Part shown: one piece after another, positions 21,895 to 34,765 of the stretch
Position numbering within the stretch: position 1 is the first letter of the stretch
How the letters are laid out: every line of letters begins with the position of its first letter
Origin: Allantophomopsis cytisporea
Taxonomy: Eukaryota > Ascomycota > Leotiomycetes > Phacidiales > Phacidiaceae
Assembly: GCA_024752435.1 (NCBI GenBank)
Contig: CP103025.1
Coordinates: forward strand, 992,001-1,056,000
DNA: 64,000 nucleotides
Direction of reading: 5' to 3'
Translations under genes and position numbers: made by a program
Notes under the pieces: generated by a model
Databases searched by the model: none
Seen by the model: the letters and a program-made list of their open reading frames with translations, nothing else
Told to the model about the DNA's origin: nothing

Positions 21895-24290
21895 CTACTG
21901 CTCCATTCGATCCCTTTCCTCGTCGATGCGCAGAGGTCGCTGACCACCTTGACTACTTATACTTGCACGGGGTCCAGTGCCAAGATCCATAGGTTCCTCT
22001 TTCATACATGCATTCTCAAGCATGTTGGTCCATTTCCCACTGGTACCAGCATGACTATGCTTCAGGTGCTGTCTGAAGTGATCGGCCCTGAAGAATTTCT
22101 TCGTCTGATTGCATTCGGCGAACTTGTGCACGTTCTGTAGATGATCAATACGTATGTCCCAGTCCTGTTTGGTTGCCATGCTGCCACCAGATCCTCTACG
22201 GGGATACTCTTCTCCGCAGAAGCCGCATACATCGGAAGTTGCAGGAGAAACTGGCGAGGGGTGAAATGCGGCCGGATAGCCGGTAAGTGCAGCACAGGAC
22301 CATGAATGGGTCCGTAGATGTAAAGAATTCTGGTGACGTTCTGCTTCATTCTTGTTTTTGAACCTGTTTGGACAGTACTGGCATTCATACTGCTTTTCGT
22401 TTGCATGCGCCCTAGATCCATGTCAGTTGGAGTCTGACGTAAAATATGACTGTTGCTAGTCAGCACTTACTCTAACTCCTCACGAGTGTCGAATTTCTTC
22501 GGCTTCTTTGGACAACATTCACACATAAAGCTGCTTGGAATTCTGGACACACTATGATGTTTCACGTGATTAGAACTTTCCGAATAAGTTCGTTCACCCA
22601 TTATGGGCCGAGATTCAGACAGAGCTCTTTGATGTGTACCCCCTCGTGGAGTGGGTGTTGATAATGAGCTGCGCGGGCTCGGATTACAGGACAAAGACAT
22701 CGCAAATGGTGAGTCCACTGAGTCGGGACCTGGAGATATGGCACCTGGGGATAATCCTCCAGGAGACAATCGACCGTATGAGTTCATACTTGTAATGCTG
22801 CTGGCAGCAACAGATAGTGTTGATGCATGAGAGCCGTGCCGTACAGAAGACGTTGAGGATATTGAAGGATTGTGTGAATGAAAACGCATGGGACCAGGTG
22901 ATACACGTGAATTTGAAACTCGTCGTGTGAAGAGATCGCTCGAGCTTCCAACCGTGTTCAAAGGAGGTGCACCGCCGTCGGGAGGCGGCGAAAGTGCTCG
23001 TCTTCTTTTTTGTCCTGCCGTTTGTCCCCCAGGAAGGCCTGGAGATAATCCGCCATAATGGATACCGGGTCCATCATCAATATTCAGTCGTCTGAATCCG
23101 GATGTATCCTCCATACCCATATCTTCATCGTCTTTAAAAATTCCGCCATCGTAGCTGCCTCTTTCAGATCGATTGGCTGGACTGGAAGCATCGTCACTAA
23201 GTCCCGAGCCACTCATCGTCCTTCTAATCGACGGAATAGTAGGATCTCTAGCCTCAACTGGTGATCTGTGGTCGAAGGTATGATGCTGTCCAAAGGGCGA
23301 TAGGTTTCCAGGTGAAATGGCGGATTGGGAAACTGAACCATGTCGTGTGAATGGGTTCAGACCGTATGAACATTGCTTGATTTCTGGTACAGAAAGCGGC
23401 TTGAGTTGTAACGGTGCCTTACTTTCGAGTCCAGACCGAGAAGTGGGCGAAGATTCACTTGTAGTTGAAGCGAAAGGTGACCTTGGTACAACGTGAGGGG
23501 ATCCATCAGAGCGAGGACTATTCTCACTTGCCCGTCTTGATGCTCCAAGCCTCTGCAGCTGTGATTTATCATAGGCATCTGCTAAAGCTTTTGCCTGTGC
23601 TTGGTCATATAGGGGATGTTGAAGACTGAGTCGTGGTGGAGCGTTCTCGCTGAGCGGTGACCTATTATTATTCATCATGTCAGTATAGCTCCGTTCTGTG
23701 AAAGCCCTTAAAATCGAAGTCGCTGTCCTCCGAATCTCTTCAAGTACACAGGGGTTTACTGCCCCTGTGAAGCAGTACCCAAGGGAGTGTTGCGCTGCTA
23801 ACCTCGAGTCCTCATACGCCATCCTACGACTAGGTGGTTCTATTCGTGGATATGTGCCTCTCCTCACGTCCACTTCGCTGATCAACGTTATCGTCGATGC
23901 CGAATCTCTCTCGCGTTTCAGTTCGGGTCGTTCATCCGTGAGACTCTTCCCCTTTGAAGCAAAACTTCCGTATAAACTAGACTTTGGGTCGATGGACGGG
24001 AACGCTCTTCCCCATGTTGTTCCCTCGTGACTATTGCCCCATTGCCATGGTATGTCTCTCGAAGGGCCACCTCCAATTGAGTTTTCAGCTATTTGTGTAG
24101 GTGGCGGTAAAGGTGGCGGAGGGGGCTCCCTCGCATTAGGAATCGGCATGGCGTTTATAGGAATGTTTGCGCTATATGAGTTTGACCTACTCGACATATG
24201 CGGCCGATCTGTAGGATTTAAATCGTGAACGAGGATTTCGGGTAGCGTTTGAGATGATCGATGAGATGACGAGTAGCGCGGCGCTTCCAT
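21895..24290 (-). CDS. C2H2 zinc-finger transcription factor
   Basis: Exons 24290-22471 and 22411-21895 on the minus strand give 778 residues, split by one 59-bp GT-AG intron inside the zinc-finger region. The first 580 residues are disordered and rich in Ser and Pro, with PPPPPLPPP and repeated SPG/GLSPG motifs. The C-terminus holds degenerate C2H2 fingers: CQYCPNRFKNKNEAERH (from Cys617), CGFCGEEY...HLQNVH and CNQTKKFFRADHFRQHLKH. The end HSHAGTSGKWTNMLENAC is strongly conserved in a family of Pezizomycotina regulators that I recognise by sequence but cannot name. ATG 24290 is chosen (MEAPRYSSSHRSSQTLPEIL); the frame is open further up without an ATG. A very long gene-free region lies upstream. 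Confidence 0.88.
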
Positions 24291-24760
24291 GTTCAATTTG
24301 TCTTTCGCCACAGACTGAAGCACAGCATGGATTGAAGCGCTGACACGAATGTACAGAGTCGTCAGATAGCAACGATGGTGGCGGCGAAGGTTTTCGGGCT
24401 GTCCGAGATGGATTGAAGAAGGCGAAACATGGGACGAAGTAAAAAGTAGAATTGAATTGTTACAAAATCGCTGACGCTGTCGCAAATATGTTCAAGAAAG
24501 GTTTACAACATTGAGGGGAGGAGGGTGGGGGGGGCAAGGTATTGTGGCTTGTATGGGAATTTTCCCCCCGTGGTTTGATGAGAGAGAATCGAGGAAGAAG
24601 ATCTTTAGAAGAAGTAGAAGAATAAGAATAATAATGATAATATAATGAGGTCGAAGGGGGGGGGTAGTATGGAAGGTTGTGTGAAAGAATCTGGTGCAAT
24701 TATGGAAGTAAGAAAACGGGGATAGGTCGAGATTTTGGAAGTGGTTGATTGAGTCAAGGT

Positions 24761-24776
24761 AGAGAGAGAGAGAGAG
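24761..24776. repeat. (AG)n microsatellite
   Basis: An AG run lies in the presumed upstream region of the C2H2 gene, directly before the GT-rich tract. Confidence 0.85.
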
Positions 24777-24778
24777 GG

Positions 24779-24902
24779 ATTGTGTGTGTGCGTGTGCGTG
24801 TGCGTATGGTGTGTGTGTGTGGTGTAGTGTAGTGTGTGGTGTGTGTTGTGTGTGTTGTGTGTGTTGTGTGTAGGTGTCTGGTGTGTGTTATGTGCGTGTG
24901 TG
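24779..24902. repeat. GT-rich simple-repeat tract
   Basis: About 120 bp of TG/CGTG/GTGTTGTG variants. Alternating purine-pyrimidine sequence of this kind can form Z-DNA. Confidence 0.8.
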
Positions 24903-24933
24903 ATGAGCGCGCGTTATAGAGTATGTGTATGGT

Positions 24934-24975
24934 GTGAGTAAGTGAGTAAGTGAGTAAGTGAGTGAGTGAGTGAGT
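24934..24975. repeat. (GAGTAAGT)n / (GAGT)n repeat
   Basis: Three units close to GTGAGTAA pass into pure GAGT repeats. Each unit resembles a 5' splice site (GTGAGT), so reverse-oriented transcripts would meet many false donors. Confidence 0.8.
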
Positions 24976-25341
24976 ATATGTGTGTGTCCACGGTTGTAGT
25001 ATCAGCAGTGGTGTTAGCGGTGGTGAGGAGCGGAAGGGTCGTTGGCCTCGTAGTCGTAGTAAATTAAGGTCGTAGTAATAATACGCCTACTTTTAGGCCT
25101 ACTTTTAGGAGTGTCGACAGACCAGGACACAGGCGGAGAAAGGCAAGAATATTATTGTACGATGCGGATTCTCACTCAGATGGTAAGTTGAAGACTTTCA
25201 CGGCCGAGAAGATCATGAGAGTAGTCATCAGAGAGCAGTCAGAGACACACACACGCAAAGAGAGAGCAATGCAATTCGTTAGAATCCACGGCAGAGCAAG
25301 AGAGAGAGACAGACAAAGATGAGGCCGAGAAAAGTAGGGAA

Positions 25342-25384
25342 AGAAAGAAAGAGAGAGAGAGAGAGAGCAGACAGACAGACAGAC
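25342..25384. repeat. Compound (GAAA)(GA)(CAGA) microsatellite
   Basis: GAAA units are followed by a GA run (25350-25367) and CAGA units to 25384. Related GA and CA runs start near 25240. Confidence 0.8.
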
Positions 25385-26632
25385 ATGGCTAACAACTATC
25401 CATATTGCTTCTCCTGTTTTTCTACTCTACGGTACCACCAGCCATGTTCATTCGATTCGTATTCCGTGTCGTACTCATAGACTACAATACTCATCCAAGA
25501 TTGCTATTCATAATCATTCGTACGTATCTTACAGAGTATGTGAGTATGTGGGAATTCTCAGGTGTTCGTGCTTGACTTTGAGTGCTAACGACTAAGTACT
25601 TAAGGGCTTCCATATTCTACTGCGAATAAGTATAATAGCAAACACATCGAGTACATAGGATACTCTACTTGTTCTTCTACTCCATACTATTCCACTAAGT
25701 ACAAGTCCTTATTACAGTAATATGGAGTAGTTTGGGACGATGACGGGGATTTGGGGCTTCATGAACTCGAGAACCCTCCTCGATGCTCAAATGCCCTTCC
25801 TTCTCTTCCACGCATGCACCGCGCGCACAGAGCATCAGCTACTCATGGTACTAAGGGTACTAAGGAGACTTATTGTTCTAGTTGCTTTCAGGCGAAGGAG
25901 AGGAGCCCGTGGAGCTCATGGAGCCCATGGCCAACTAAGAAGCCAAAGAACGGCTCGACGGTAGGGGTCTGTCTCTAGGGTAGTGGGGAGTCTAAATGCA
26001 TGGATATTGGAAGTTTGGCGTGTTGGGTATTGCTAGGGAGTTGGCTGGGTAAGAGAGTGTTGGGGGTGCATGGGATGGGTTCGAGTATGTAGATAAAAGA
26101 TGCTGGACTTGCTCTGCTGAATTGCTTGACTAAGGTAGACTGCTGGGTAAACCTGGCTCCCGTTTGGTGTAGCCTTAAGATGATAGAATATACTGGGACC
26201 CTGGATGTTCTTATTTTCATTATCATTGTCATTGTCATTCTCATTCCCTCCTGCTCCTCCTTCTCCTTCACATTCTCATTCCCCATTCTCATTCTAAGCC
26301 TTCAAGGTGTCAAGACCAATTGTGCCTCTTCATTTTGATGCCGGCAGGGCAGGGAGGGTGGAGCGGATGTAGGTGGGCGTACCGCCTGGCTTTCGTAGAG
26401 TGTCGTACCTTAATTATCCATTCCATAAGATAGATGTCGTACGTGCAGCAGTTATATATGTATGGCTGGACGCTGCCGTACCATAGGCTGCATGATACAG
26501 CCATGCCTGAACCCTGAAGCCTTGAGCAATCGGATCTTGGCTCGATTCGGGGATGAGTTGAGCGTCTTGAGGCAAATCGGAGTCAGCGTTGCCCAGCTTC
26601 AGCAAAAACCAGTCAAGTCAGTCAGGTAAGGC

Positions 26633-26671
26633 GAAAGCCAAAAGCCAAAAGCCAAAAGCCAAAAGCCAAAA
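26633..26671. repeat. 7-bp tandem repeat (AAAAGCC)n
   Basis: Five adjacent copies of the heptamer AAAAGCC lie in non-coding DNA. A short AAGT repeat follows near 26720. Confidence 0.85.
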
Positions 26672-27000
26672 AGACCGCGCGAGTAGTATATGGCATGCAT
26701 TGGTTCGGTACCGGCGCATAAAGTAAGTAAGTAAGTCAGGTAAGGTAAAGTGAGGTATGGATAAGCAGTAGACTTCTGTACTGTACGGTATGTAATATTT
26801 ATTACCTTAATGCGGATATGGGGGCTAGAAAGGTGAGGTGACCAAAACTCAACCAGCGTGCATACTTCTCTGGATATCCCGGGGGGAAACTGCGCCAACC
26901 AAATCATTCTAGAAGAACCGTAGTGGCAGCCATAGAATATTACTACATCATGTTCATATATTCCGATATGTACTAATCCTGGTGTGCACACACCTGTTGA

Positions 27001-27031
27001 ATATATGTATATATATATATATATATATATA
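27001..27031. repeat. (TA)n microsatellite
   Basis: A nearly pure TA run of about 30 bp. Confidence 0.85.
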
Positions 27032-27240
27032 CAAAGAAAGAGATACCTGAAAAATCTTACCTAAGCATGAATATCATTAGTCACTGAAGCCACTTGGGCT
27101 CATAAGAATATTCACACGAGACGCTGGTAATGGTTGCAGAATGTAGTACGTGCAATATCGAAAGGTTACAATGAGATCAGAGAATGATTAATCTGCTGAA
27201 TTATCTGGAAACCGATGTAGTTCCGATGCAGTATATGGCT

Positions 27241-27272
27241 CATCTCATCTCATCTCATCTCATCTCTCATCT
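27241..27272. repeat. (CATCT)n pentanucleotide repeat
   Basis: Five to six CATCT units stand in tandem in non-coding DNA. Confidence 0.85.
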
Positions 27273-30200
27273 TATTTCACCATCATTGGAAGCAGAGAAT
27301 ATAGAGTGCAAATACATACATGCATGACATGCCATGATACTCATGATACAGCACAATATCGAGAGTACTTGAACTTATTGTCATCATCACTGTCAAGGTA
27401 GGACAAATAGGTCATCGGCTATGAAATTGGTCAGGACGCGGTCAAAGTGCAACCAACTGCTTTCAGTTGTGTTCGATCAAACCGGCAACATTATCCATCT
27501 CTGTCTTTTGTCTGCTTCTTTTTTTTTTATCAACATCTTCACATGAACAAAAGCGGATCGAGAACGCATTCTCTTCTGTTCAGAGTCATATTCCCACTTG
27601 GAACATGTGCATTGCCAAGTATGTATGTACATAAGTACATACTGCGTACGGCTTAGACGTCACTTTACATCACCAAGGAATGATCCCAAGTGTTGATAAT
27701 GGACAATCTCTGCTCACCAAAGAGGTCAAAGACACTGAACAGGCACGAGAATACGAGCATACGATGCCTGCACATTGAAAAATGGACAGATAATCTGGTA
27801 AAATAATTTCTACGTTCGGCGACAATCATCCACACTGGGAACGAATTCAACTGAAGCATTCCCGGCACCACGCAATACCTTAAAACAGTACTCCCGTAGA
27901 ATCATGCTTTCCACCTCATCCAACAGCCTTCCAGGGGTGGTGGGAGAGTAATCGACTTTTGTTTGGTTACCTTTCCTTTACACCTTCGGTCGCCTCCATT
28001 CAGCCCTACAGCGTGCCTGCTAAGTATGCTAAGCAGCCGGGCAAACACTGCTTACAGTAACTTTGCCGCCCGTTGCCATCTCGGACCTTTCAACAGAGTA
28101 TCTCCGAAGGTATGTATGCTTTGTAAGTTTCCATCTTACTTTGCACTCAAAAAAGTGTAATCGATCAATACTAAGGTAGGGTCTACAGCGTACGGAGGTA
28201 TCAATATATGAATATCTGAGTATGGGGGATATTATACTTTCCAGGAATACTGGCATTGACAAATCTGATTCATTACCTGGTTCTTAGAATTTCGACGGCT
28301 TGTTTCCCGGCAGAATGGGATATTTCGGAAAGCAGTCAGGCCTAATACGCTCCGTAAGCCAATTCTTCTGCCGGTCTCTTTCACACGCAAGATGCTAAGT
28401 AACCTCGAGTCAGCCTACACTTGTTATGGCCTCACTTTTCTATTCACACCATAATGACTAGGGGCCTTCCGCAAGAGGTCACACATCCATTGTCCATGCG
28501 AGGTTATGAGTGAGCAACATGAGGCAGATAATCAGAGGGTTCAGATATTGACATGATGAGAAGATGAGAAGATGAAAGCAATCCTTCCTGCGCTACCGTA
28601 TTTCGTATTGCGTTAGAGTTGGGGAGAGGGGGGCGGGTAGGTCGACTGTTAGCTTTCATATTAATCAGTAGGTATGTACCTGTGAATACCTACTTATGAA
28701 ATCCTCAAGGCAGAGCTTCCACACACTACGAGAGATCCTGGTGCTTGTCAAATTCTTTCTAGCTGCAAAGCAAGACCGCCAGACCGCGGACATCGCTATT
28801 TCTTGAGTACTGCTTGTGGTCTGAGAGCACTTCATTACAGTCGTCTGAACGGATTAGTAATTTATCCTTCCTGTGCCCCTGCAAGCCTCCGCGGCGATCC
28901 TTTCGACATCAACAAGTATGTACTAGTATCTGTACGTAAGAATCGGTCGGAATAAGGAAATGGCAGATGCGCTCTGGTGATGCTTGAAATGAATATGGGA
29001 TTCGGTATTTTCATATCTCCGCCAAGATATTCTGCGACGGCACTCATTACACGGTACAATGTGTCCAACTCGGATACATGTAGGGGATAAAGAAAACCAT
29101 GACTGCGCCACCACTGTATTTGAATCGCCTTCAACCTTCTTGAGTCTAGTAGTAACTTTAGCAGCGCACTCAATATGCATTGGCACGCTGCTCTGCTGAA
29201 ACATGCTTTTCCTCATAAGGTGCCATTACGAATCCCCTTATCAGAGCATCAAAGAACATACCCCACTCGTGCAAAAGTTGAGGGGCTATATTCCATGCGA
29301 CGTCAAGCTCCCGAAGAGTAGTTATGTATGTGAACCTTCATCGTTATCCCATGGCTTGGCAAGAGCGAGACATCTGGGACAAAAACTACTATATTCCCAA
29401 TATTACATATTACATATTCCAATTCTAGACAGGATCCATCCAGCTCACTATAAGTTTCAAGCATCAACAATATAACAATACCTACTGACAGCCTCTGCGT
29501 TTTCAGTGCTTGTCATGTCGAGGAAGCCCCAATTTATTACGCAAAGGTATCTTCCGTTGAAAAGATTTGTGATCCCGCTTCATTCGGAGACTTTTACTCA
29601 AGAGAATCACTCAAGCCTCTTACTCAGGAGTTCCGCTTCTGTATCCCCGAATATTAGTAGGATCGCTCGCGGAAATAATGCGCTCAAGCAAACTATTTAT
29701 TATGTGGGGAACTTACACGAGCTGAACCGTGTGAGATACACGAGCGTTTGTCGAACAGCATTGGCGCGCACAATGCACCAGCAGACCAGGTCTTGTTCTC
29801 CATCATTTGAGTCCGTCCTGAGCGAAGACATCGATCATAATTGACATCGGCTACGCTGACGCTGGAGTTCATGATGAGATCTTCACACACTGACGACTCT
29901 GGCATCCATCACCAAGATGATCATGTTGCAGGACCAGCATTCAGGAGTTCATCATATGTGATGTGCCATGTATGTACAAATCATCTCATCGACTCATGCC
30001 TGCACGGCTTCCAGGGCCCCGCGGTCCACTTTGACAGTCGCGCAACAAGCATGTCGAGACGGTGCCAATGATGACCATGTATCATTTTCGAAAGCTCGTC
30101 CAAGATGGTAGTATCCCGTTAAAAATGAAATACTGATCTTCATGTTTATCGCCACTTTGAAGTTCTAGAAGCTACGTTACTCTCAATGTCAAAGTCCTTG

Positions 30201-33064
30201 CCGTCACTCATTTTACACAGGCAGAAGGTTGATTTGGTAGCCATTGATAATCATTGATATGACTTCCCGAGGCGAAGCCCCTGCTGCATGAGATACGCAT
30301 GTATAGTTATACGGATGTTCCGTGAGCACTTTAAACCACCATAGTCTTCACAATTACCATCATCTCGCGGAGCTTGATATTGGGGGTGGGGGGATATTTG
30401 AGGGAAAGGGGAATCATCCACTGCCAGGCAGAACTGTGAGATTTCTGACGATATCCAATCCATTATGGCTGTTCGAGTCCTTGTATTCATGACATAACAT
30501 ACTTTACGCACTTCGTGCAGATGCTGTGCTCCGTCAGAAATGAACGCTTCGCCATTCACCTGGCGAGCTGGCGACCCACAGAACACGGCGGTTGATGTAT
30601 CCTACTCCACTCGGAGTCATCATACGCTGGTAAGGTTATCTACACCTCCTCCTAGGGATGACGGGTCCTACCTCAACCTACCTATGTATTCGCAATATCT
30701 AGTGAGAAGGCTGAATGACGACCACCAATCTCAGCCTTATCAGCCTTCGCTTGTAGGTATTCCTCTGTGACCGTTGAGATACCTAGGTATGTTGAACAGC
30801 TCGACATACTTTGCTTTGCCTTGCCTTGCCTGCCGAATCCACATCCTCGGACGGTGACTCGCTGCACACTGGAATTAAAGCTCCGGCGATGAGGAAGGAG
30901 GCAAAATGCTACCTCGTGTGTATGCAAGTTCTACCCGCACTGCAATGCAGGCACATCTAAGTATAGACCTTGAAGTCACTACAGCGTATCGGTCTCAACC
31001 TCAACCTCAATGTCAACGGTGAGCGCCATCCAACAGCCATACACTTTCCTTGATGGCGCTGCTTGACTTTGTGCAACCAAAGCACAAAGCAAGAGAATGA
31101 CTGCGCACTACGCAGTACGCAGTGGATATCTCAGCTGCTAACCCCCAACGACCGTGCACATGCATATGTGTGCCACACAAGGCCCAGGGCCTCTTTTACC
31201 TTTGACTTTTCTTCTTCTTCTTCTTCTTCTTTTCTTTCTATGCTACGCAGTCCATTCATATTTACGCAGTGTGCGATCTATACCAACATAGGAGTATGGA
31301 TGAAACAGAAAGACGGCGATATCTCGCGCATCGGCATGTCGACCGACCATGATTCTTTCAGTGTGCGCCGCAGGCGAGGGTAGCCTTGGAGGGGCAATTC
31401 TCCATATGTGCGGATAGCCTTTGCTAAGTGTCATGATGCGGGGTACGTACTCCGCATGAGGGCAGAGGAGCTGAAGTCTGCAGTACAGTATTCTTAATGC
31501 AATATGAAAAATATTATTAAGAATTGCTTACTTAGTATTGCTCATCCAACCATGCCGACATTCCCCATTGCCGTGAGCGCCTAAGTGTAAGGTGAGCACG
31601 CGAAAGCCATTAATTAGCCAGTCCTATCATCCAATACAAAAGGATTTCCTTACGTATCACTGCAGCGATGAAATCCCGGTAGATGTTACCTGGACGGCTG
31701 CGCTGCAAACGATATAGACCATGGGCGAATTGTTGCCGGCTCCTTCTAAGAGGCTCAGCCTCAGTGGAGGTCGTTGTTTGAGTATTCTTGATGCATCCAT
31801 CTCCTACTATCGACCTCGTAAGGCTATCCAACCATCGTCGACGAATTCAGGTACATACCTACCTAAGGTGCTACGTATCTTACTTTGGCCGTAGGGCCAC
31901 TACTGCATACAATTGCAAGTCTAGCCTTATGGCTTCGTTGCATCAAGGCTTCCGGCTCTCCAACCATGCGGGGGCACTTCGTATCCGACTTGGAGTTTCC
32001 TATTCATACCGTTACCCGACGAAAGATATCGCTGATTGCGGACTTAAGACGATATGCAATGTCCGAAAACCAGAAGGATTATTGTTGAGATTGTGTTGAG
32101 AATGCTTCACTTCAATGATATCTTGCAATTTCATAGTCGGTTCGTAATAAACACATATGCCGAAAAGGATATATCAAACATCTATCTGGTACCTATGGAC
32201 CCCAAATGCCGAGCGACGACACTTGGACAATAACTTCTTTCTCCGCGCGGCTTGAAGCCGCAAAGCCAAGCAAAGTCTGGCTTTCACGAGAGCTAGTAAG
32301 TTTCCGTAATGATGGGAAAAACTCTGGGGTTGGTCTACGTAGTACTCAACCACACTGTATGGAGTACTCCGTAGAGTCCTGGAGTTTTCCCACCTCGCCA
32401 TCTCGGAGGAACTGAAAAGCCCTATCCATCCAGAGTCAGCCATGAACACCTTTTATACCTAAGGTAACCCTTTAGCCATTTAGCGCCAAGGAGTATCCCC
32501 AGAAACTAAGACATTGCCGAGTTACCCCGTCTACTGGATGAACTATGAATGCTCCAGTCAAATCTATCTTTCGATGTTTGTGGAAAATAATAAATGTATA
32601 AATAAATAAGTGAATGGAGTGAAATTTTGACTTCAAGTCTGTGAGCAAGAAAAGCTTAGTCACATACTTCATATACATATCTCCGGATGACAAATCTGGG
32701 ATGAGGATCTCATGTGCGGAAGGTCGGCAAACCCAGAACTACGTAGAAAAGGTTCAATTTGATTCTTGACCTCGAAATTAGGGCATGGCATCGCACGTGA
32801 TAGTGAACGTCGTTCGGGGAAAATGCACCAGAAGCTACTAAGAAACTATCGTGACCCCAGTTACAATCACAAGATTATCCCGGATTGACAGTTACGAATC
32901 ATCATTACGCAAGAACAGAGAAGAACCCTGAGTACACACGAAGTACGAGGCGGCCTGTATATTTCATTCGGCGCCGGACCGAGAACCAAGCAGGTTGAAA
33001 ATCCGAAGCCCACTCACGTGATCCCACGATCACAAGAGGAAATCCTAGACCACAAGCACGAAGG

Positions 33065-34765
33065 ATGCCTGCTGTGAAAGTGGAAGATGCCAGCGAACTC
33101 TCATTGAAAGACCGCAGACTTCAGTTAGATCGTCGACAAGCCAATGAGCTTGTGATTAATGAATTAGCCAAGCTCGATTTAGAGCTGAATCAAACCGAAA
33201 GCATGGCGATGTCGAGAGTGCCTGGAGATGATGAGATCTATATATCTGGGTAGGTTGTACGGTTTCTTCTAGCATCTTTCTATGGTTTTACACAGTATCA
33301 TGCATTCAATACATGCACTTCGAAATGCTTGGAGCCTATCTTGCATTCTCCCTCAAGTCTGCTTCGCCATTTTATATCCCCTTATACTCAGGAGACCTAG
33401 GAACAAAATAAGTAATACTCCTAGCTAATTCTTCTTGTGAGAAGTCGGAGTATACTGCTTTGTGCCATCGAGTCTTCAGCGTCTAGGGGGTCTTGTGTGC
33501 ATGTCCTTATAGGATTCTTGCACTGCTCGCAAGTCATTGAAGATCAGGGTTATGGTTAACTGGATTGTATGTCAAAATTTCAATCACTAATTCAGCACTC
33601 AGGATTTTTGCTCTCAGACGCAAGTCTGCTCTCGAGCAGACGGGTATAACACATATAGTGTCTGTACTTCGCTATAATTTTAAGGACTTTGAAGATTGGG
33701 AGAAATATCAGCATCTCAACATTGATGTCAATGATGTAGACGATGAGAACCTTCTTGAGGAGTTCCCTCGGGCGATAGAATTTATCACAAAAGCGTTGGA
33801 GGGTGGAGGAAGGGTCTTGATTCATTGGTAAGTCAAGTGACTTTTTTTCTACATTGTCCATCGACTCTATCGATATTTCGAAATCCAGGTGCTGACTATG
33901 CATAGTGCAATGGGCAAGTCACGATCAGTTACAGTGGCTGCTGCATTCCTCATGTCAAAATATCCAGACATTACACCAACCCAGGCTGTGGACCGTATCC
34001 GAGAAGCAAGACCTATTGCTGAGCCGAATGAAGGTTTCATGGCGCAACTTGAGGTCAGTTTCTCATGATATACCTGTTTCAAACACTCAATATATCTTTT
34101 GATGCTGACAAGAGTAGCTGTTCCACACGATGAAATGCTCCAAAAACATTGAAGAAGAGCCCAAATACCAACGTTGGCTGTATCAGCGGCAAGTTGACCT
34201 TGCTCTGGCGGCGGGTATGGCACCTGATAACATCCGCTTTGAGGATGAAGAGAAAAGAGACACCGAAGACACTGGAAACGAGATGGAGTACAAGTGCAAG
34301 AAATGCAGGTACGGGATTATTAACCAAACATACTTTGTAGGAACCACTCACTGATCTCTATATAGACGAACATTAGCAACAACCACATACCTCATACCCC
34401 ATGTGCCCAAGCCGCCTCGCGAGCAAGCCCCCATCTCTTCTCTGGCTCAGCTCAGCGCCCAAGACTTGAACACTACCTCTTCATCCATCTGCGGCCATCT
34501 GTTCCTCGACCCTCTATCCTGGATGCGGTCCGAGCTCTCTCAGGGTAAGCTGGAAGGCAGACTGGAATGTCCCAACGAGAAATGCAATGCCAATGTTGGA
34601 AAGTACGCCTGGCAGGGCATGCGCTGCAGTTGTGGTGCGTGGGTGATTCCTGCTATCACTTTACAAAAGGCCCGTGTGGACGAGACTAAGAAGGTAGTGA
34701 GGAAGGTCGGTGCTATGGGTATTAGGATGCCTCCCGGTGCGGTAAAGAATAAGGAAAACCTGTAA
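33065..34765 (+). CDS. YVH1: Dual-specificity phosphatase Yvh1
   Basis: Yvh1 is a dual-specificity phosphatase that also releases Mrt4 from pre-60S ribosomes through its zinc-binding tail. Exons 33065-33249, 33603-33827, 33906-34053, 34118-34308 and 34366-34765 give 382 residues. The P-loop is HCAMGKSRS with catalytic Cys137, whose codon is split by intron 2. The preceding block GIFALRRKSALEQTGITHIVSVL is typical. The C-terminus has the zinc-site cysteines (CKKCR, ICGHLF, CPNEKCN, CSCGAW). The first intron is unusually long here (353 bp); I find no exon inside it. Confidence 0.95.

Larger units (their letters stand above)
24291..33064. other. Large gene-poor region (about 8.8 kb)
   Basis: I find no gene with family resemblance or ATG-led coding character. 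The part nearest the C2H2 gene (24.5-25.4 kb) is full of simple repeats (GA, GT, GAGT, CAGA). Further repeats occur at 26633, 27001 and 27241. From 27.3 to 33 kb it is ordinary mid-GC DNA with short, overlapping frames only. It may be a long promoter or 5' UTR of the regulator, or hold noncoding transcripts; that is inference. Confidence 0.55.

Noticed and set aside
21760..22140. 126-codon plus-strand frame over the C2H2 gene end
   Set aside because: It lies antisense to the conserved zinc-finger exon and has no independent support.
25740..25978. Two overlapping plus-strand frames rich in Ala/His/Gly
   Set aside because: The sequence follows short GC-rich repeats (GGAGCTCATGGAGCCCATGG-like), which explains the openness.
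28862..29216. Pair of overlapping minus-strand frames of about 100 codons
   Set aside because: They overlap each other in different frames and lack any family block or consistent exon structure.
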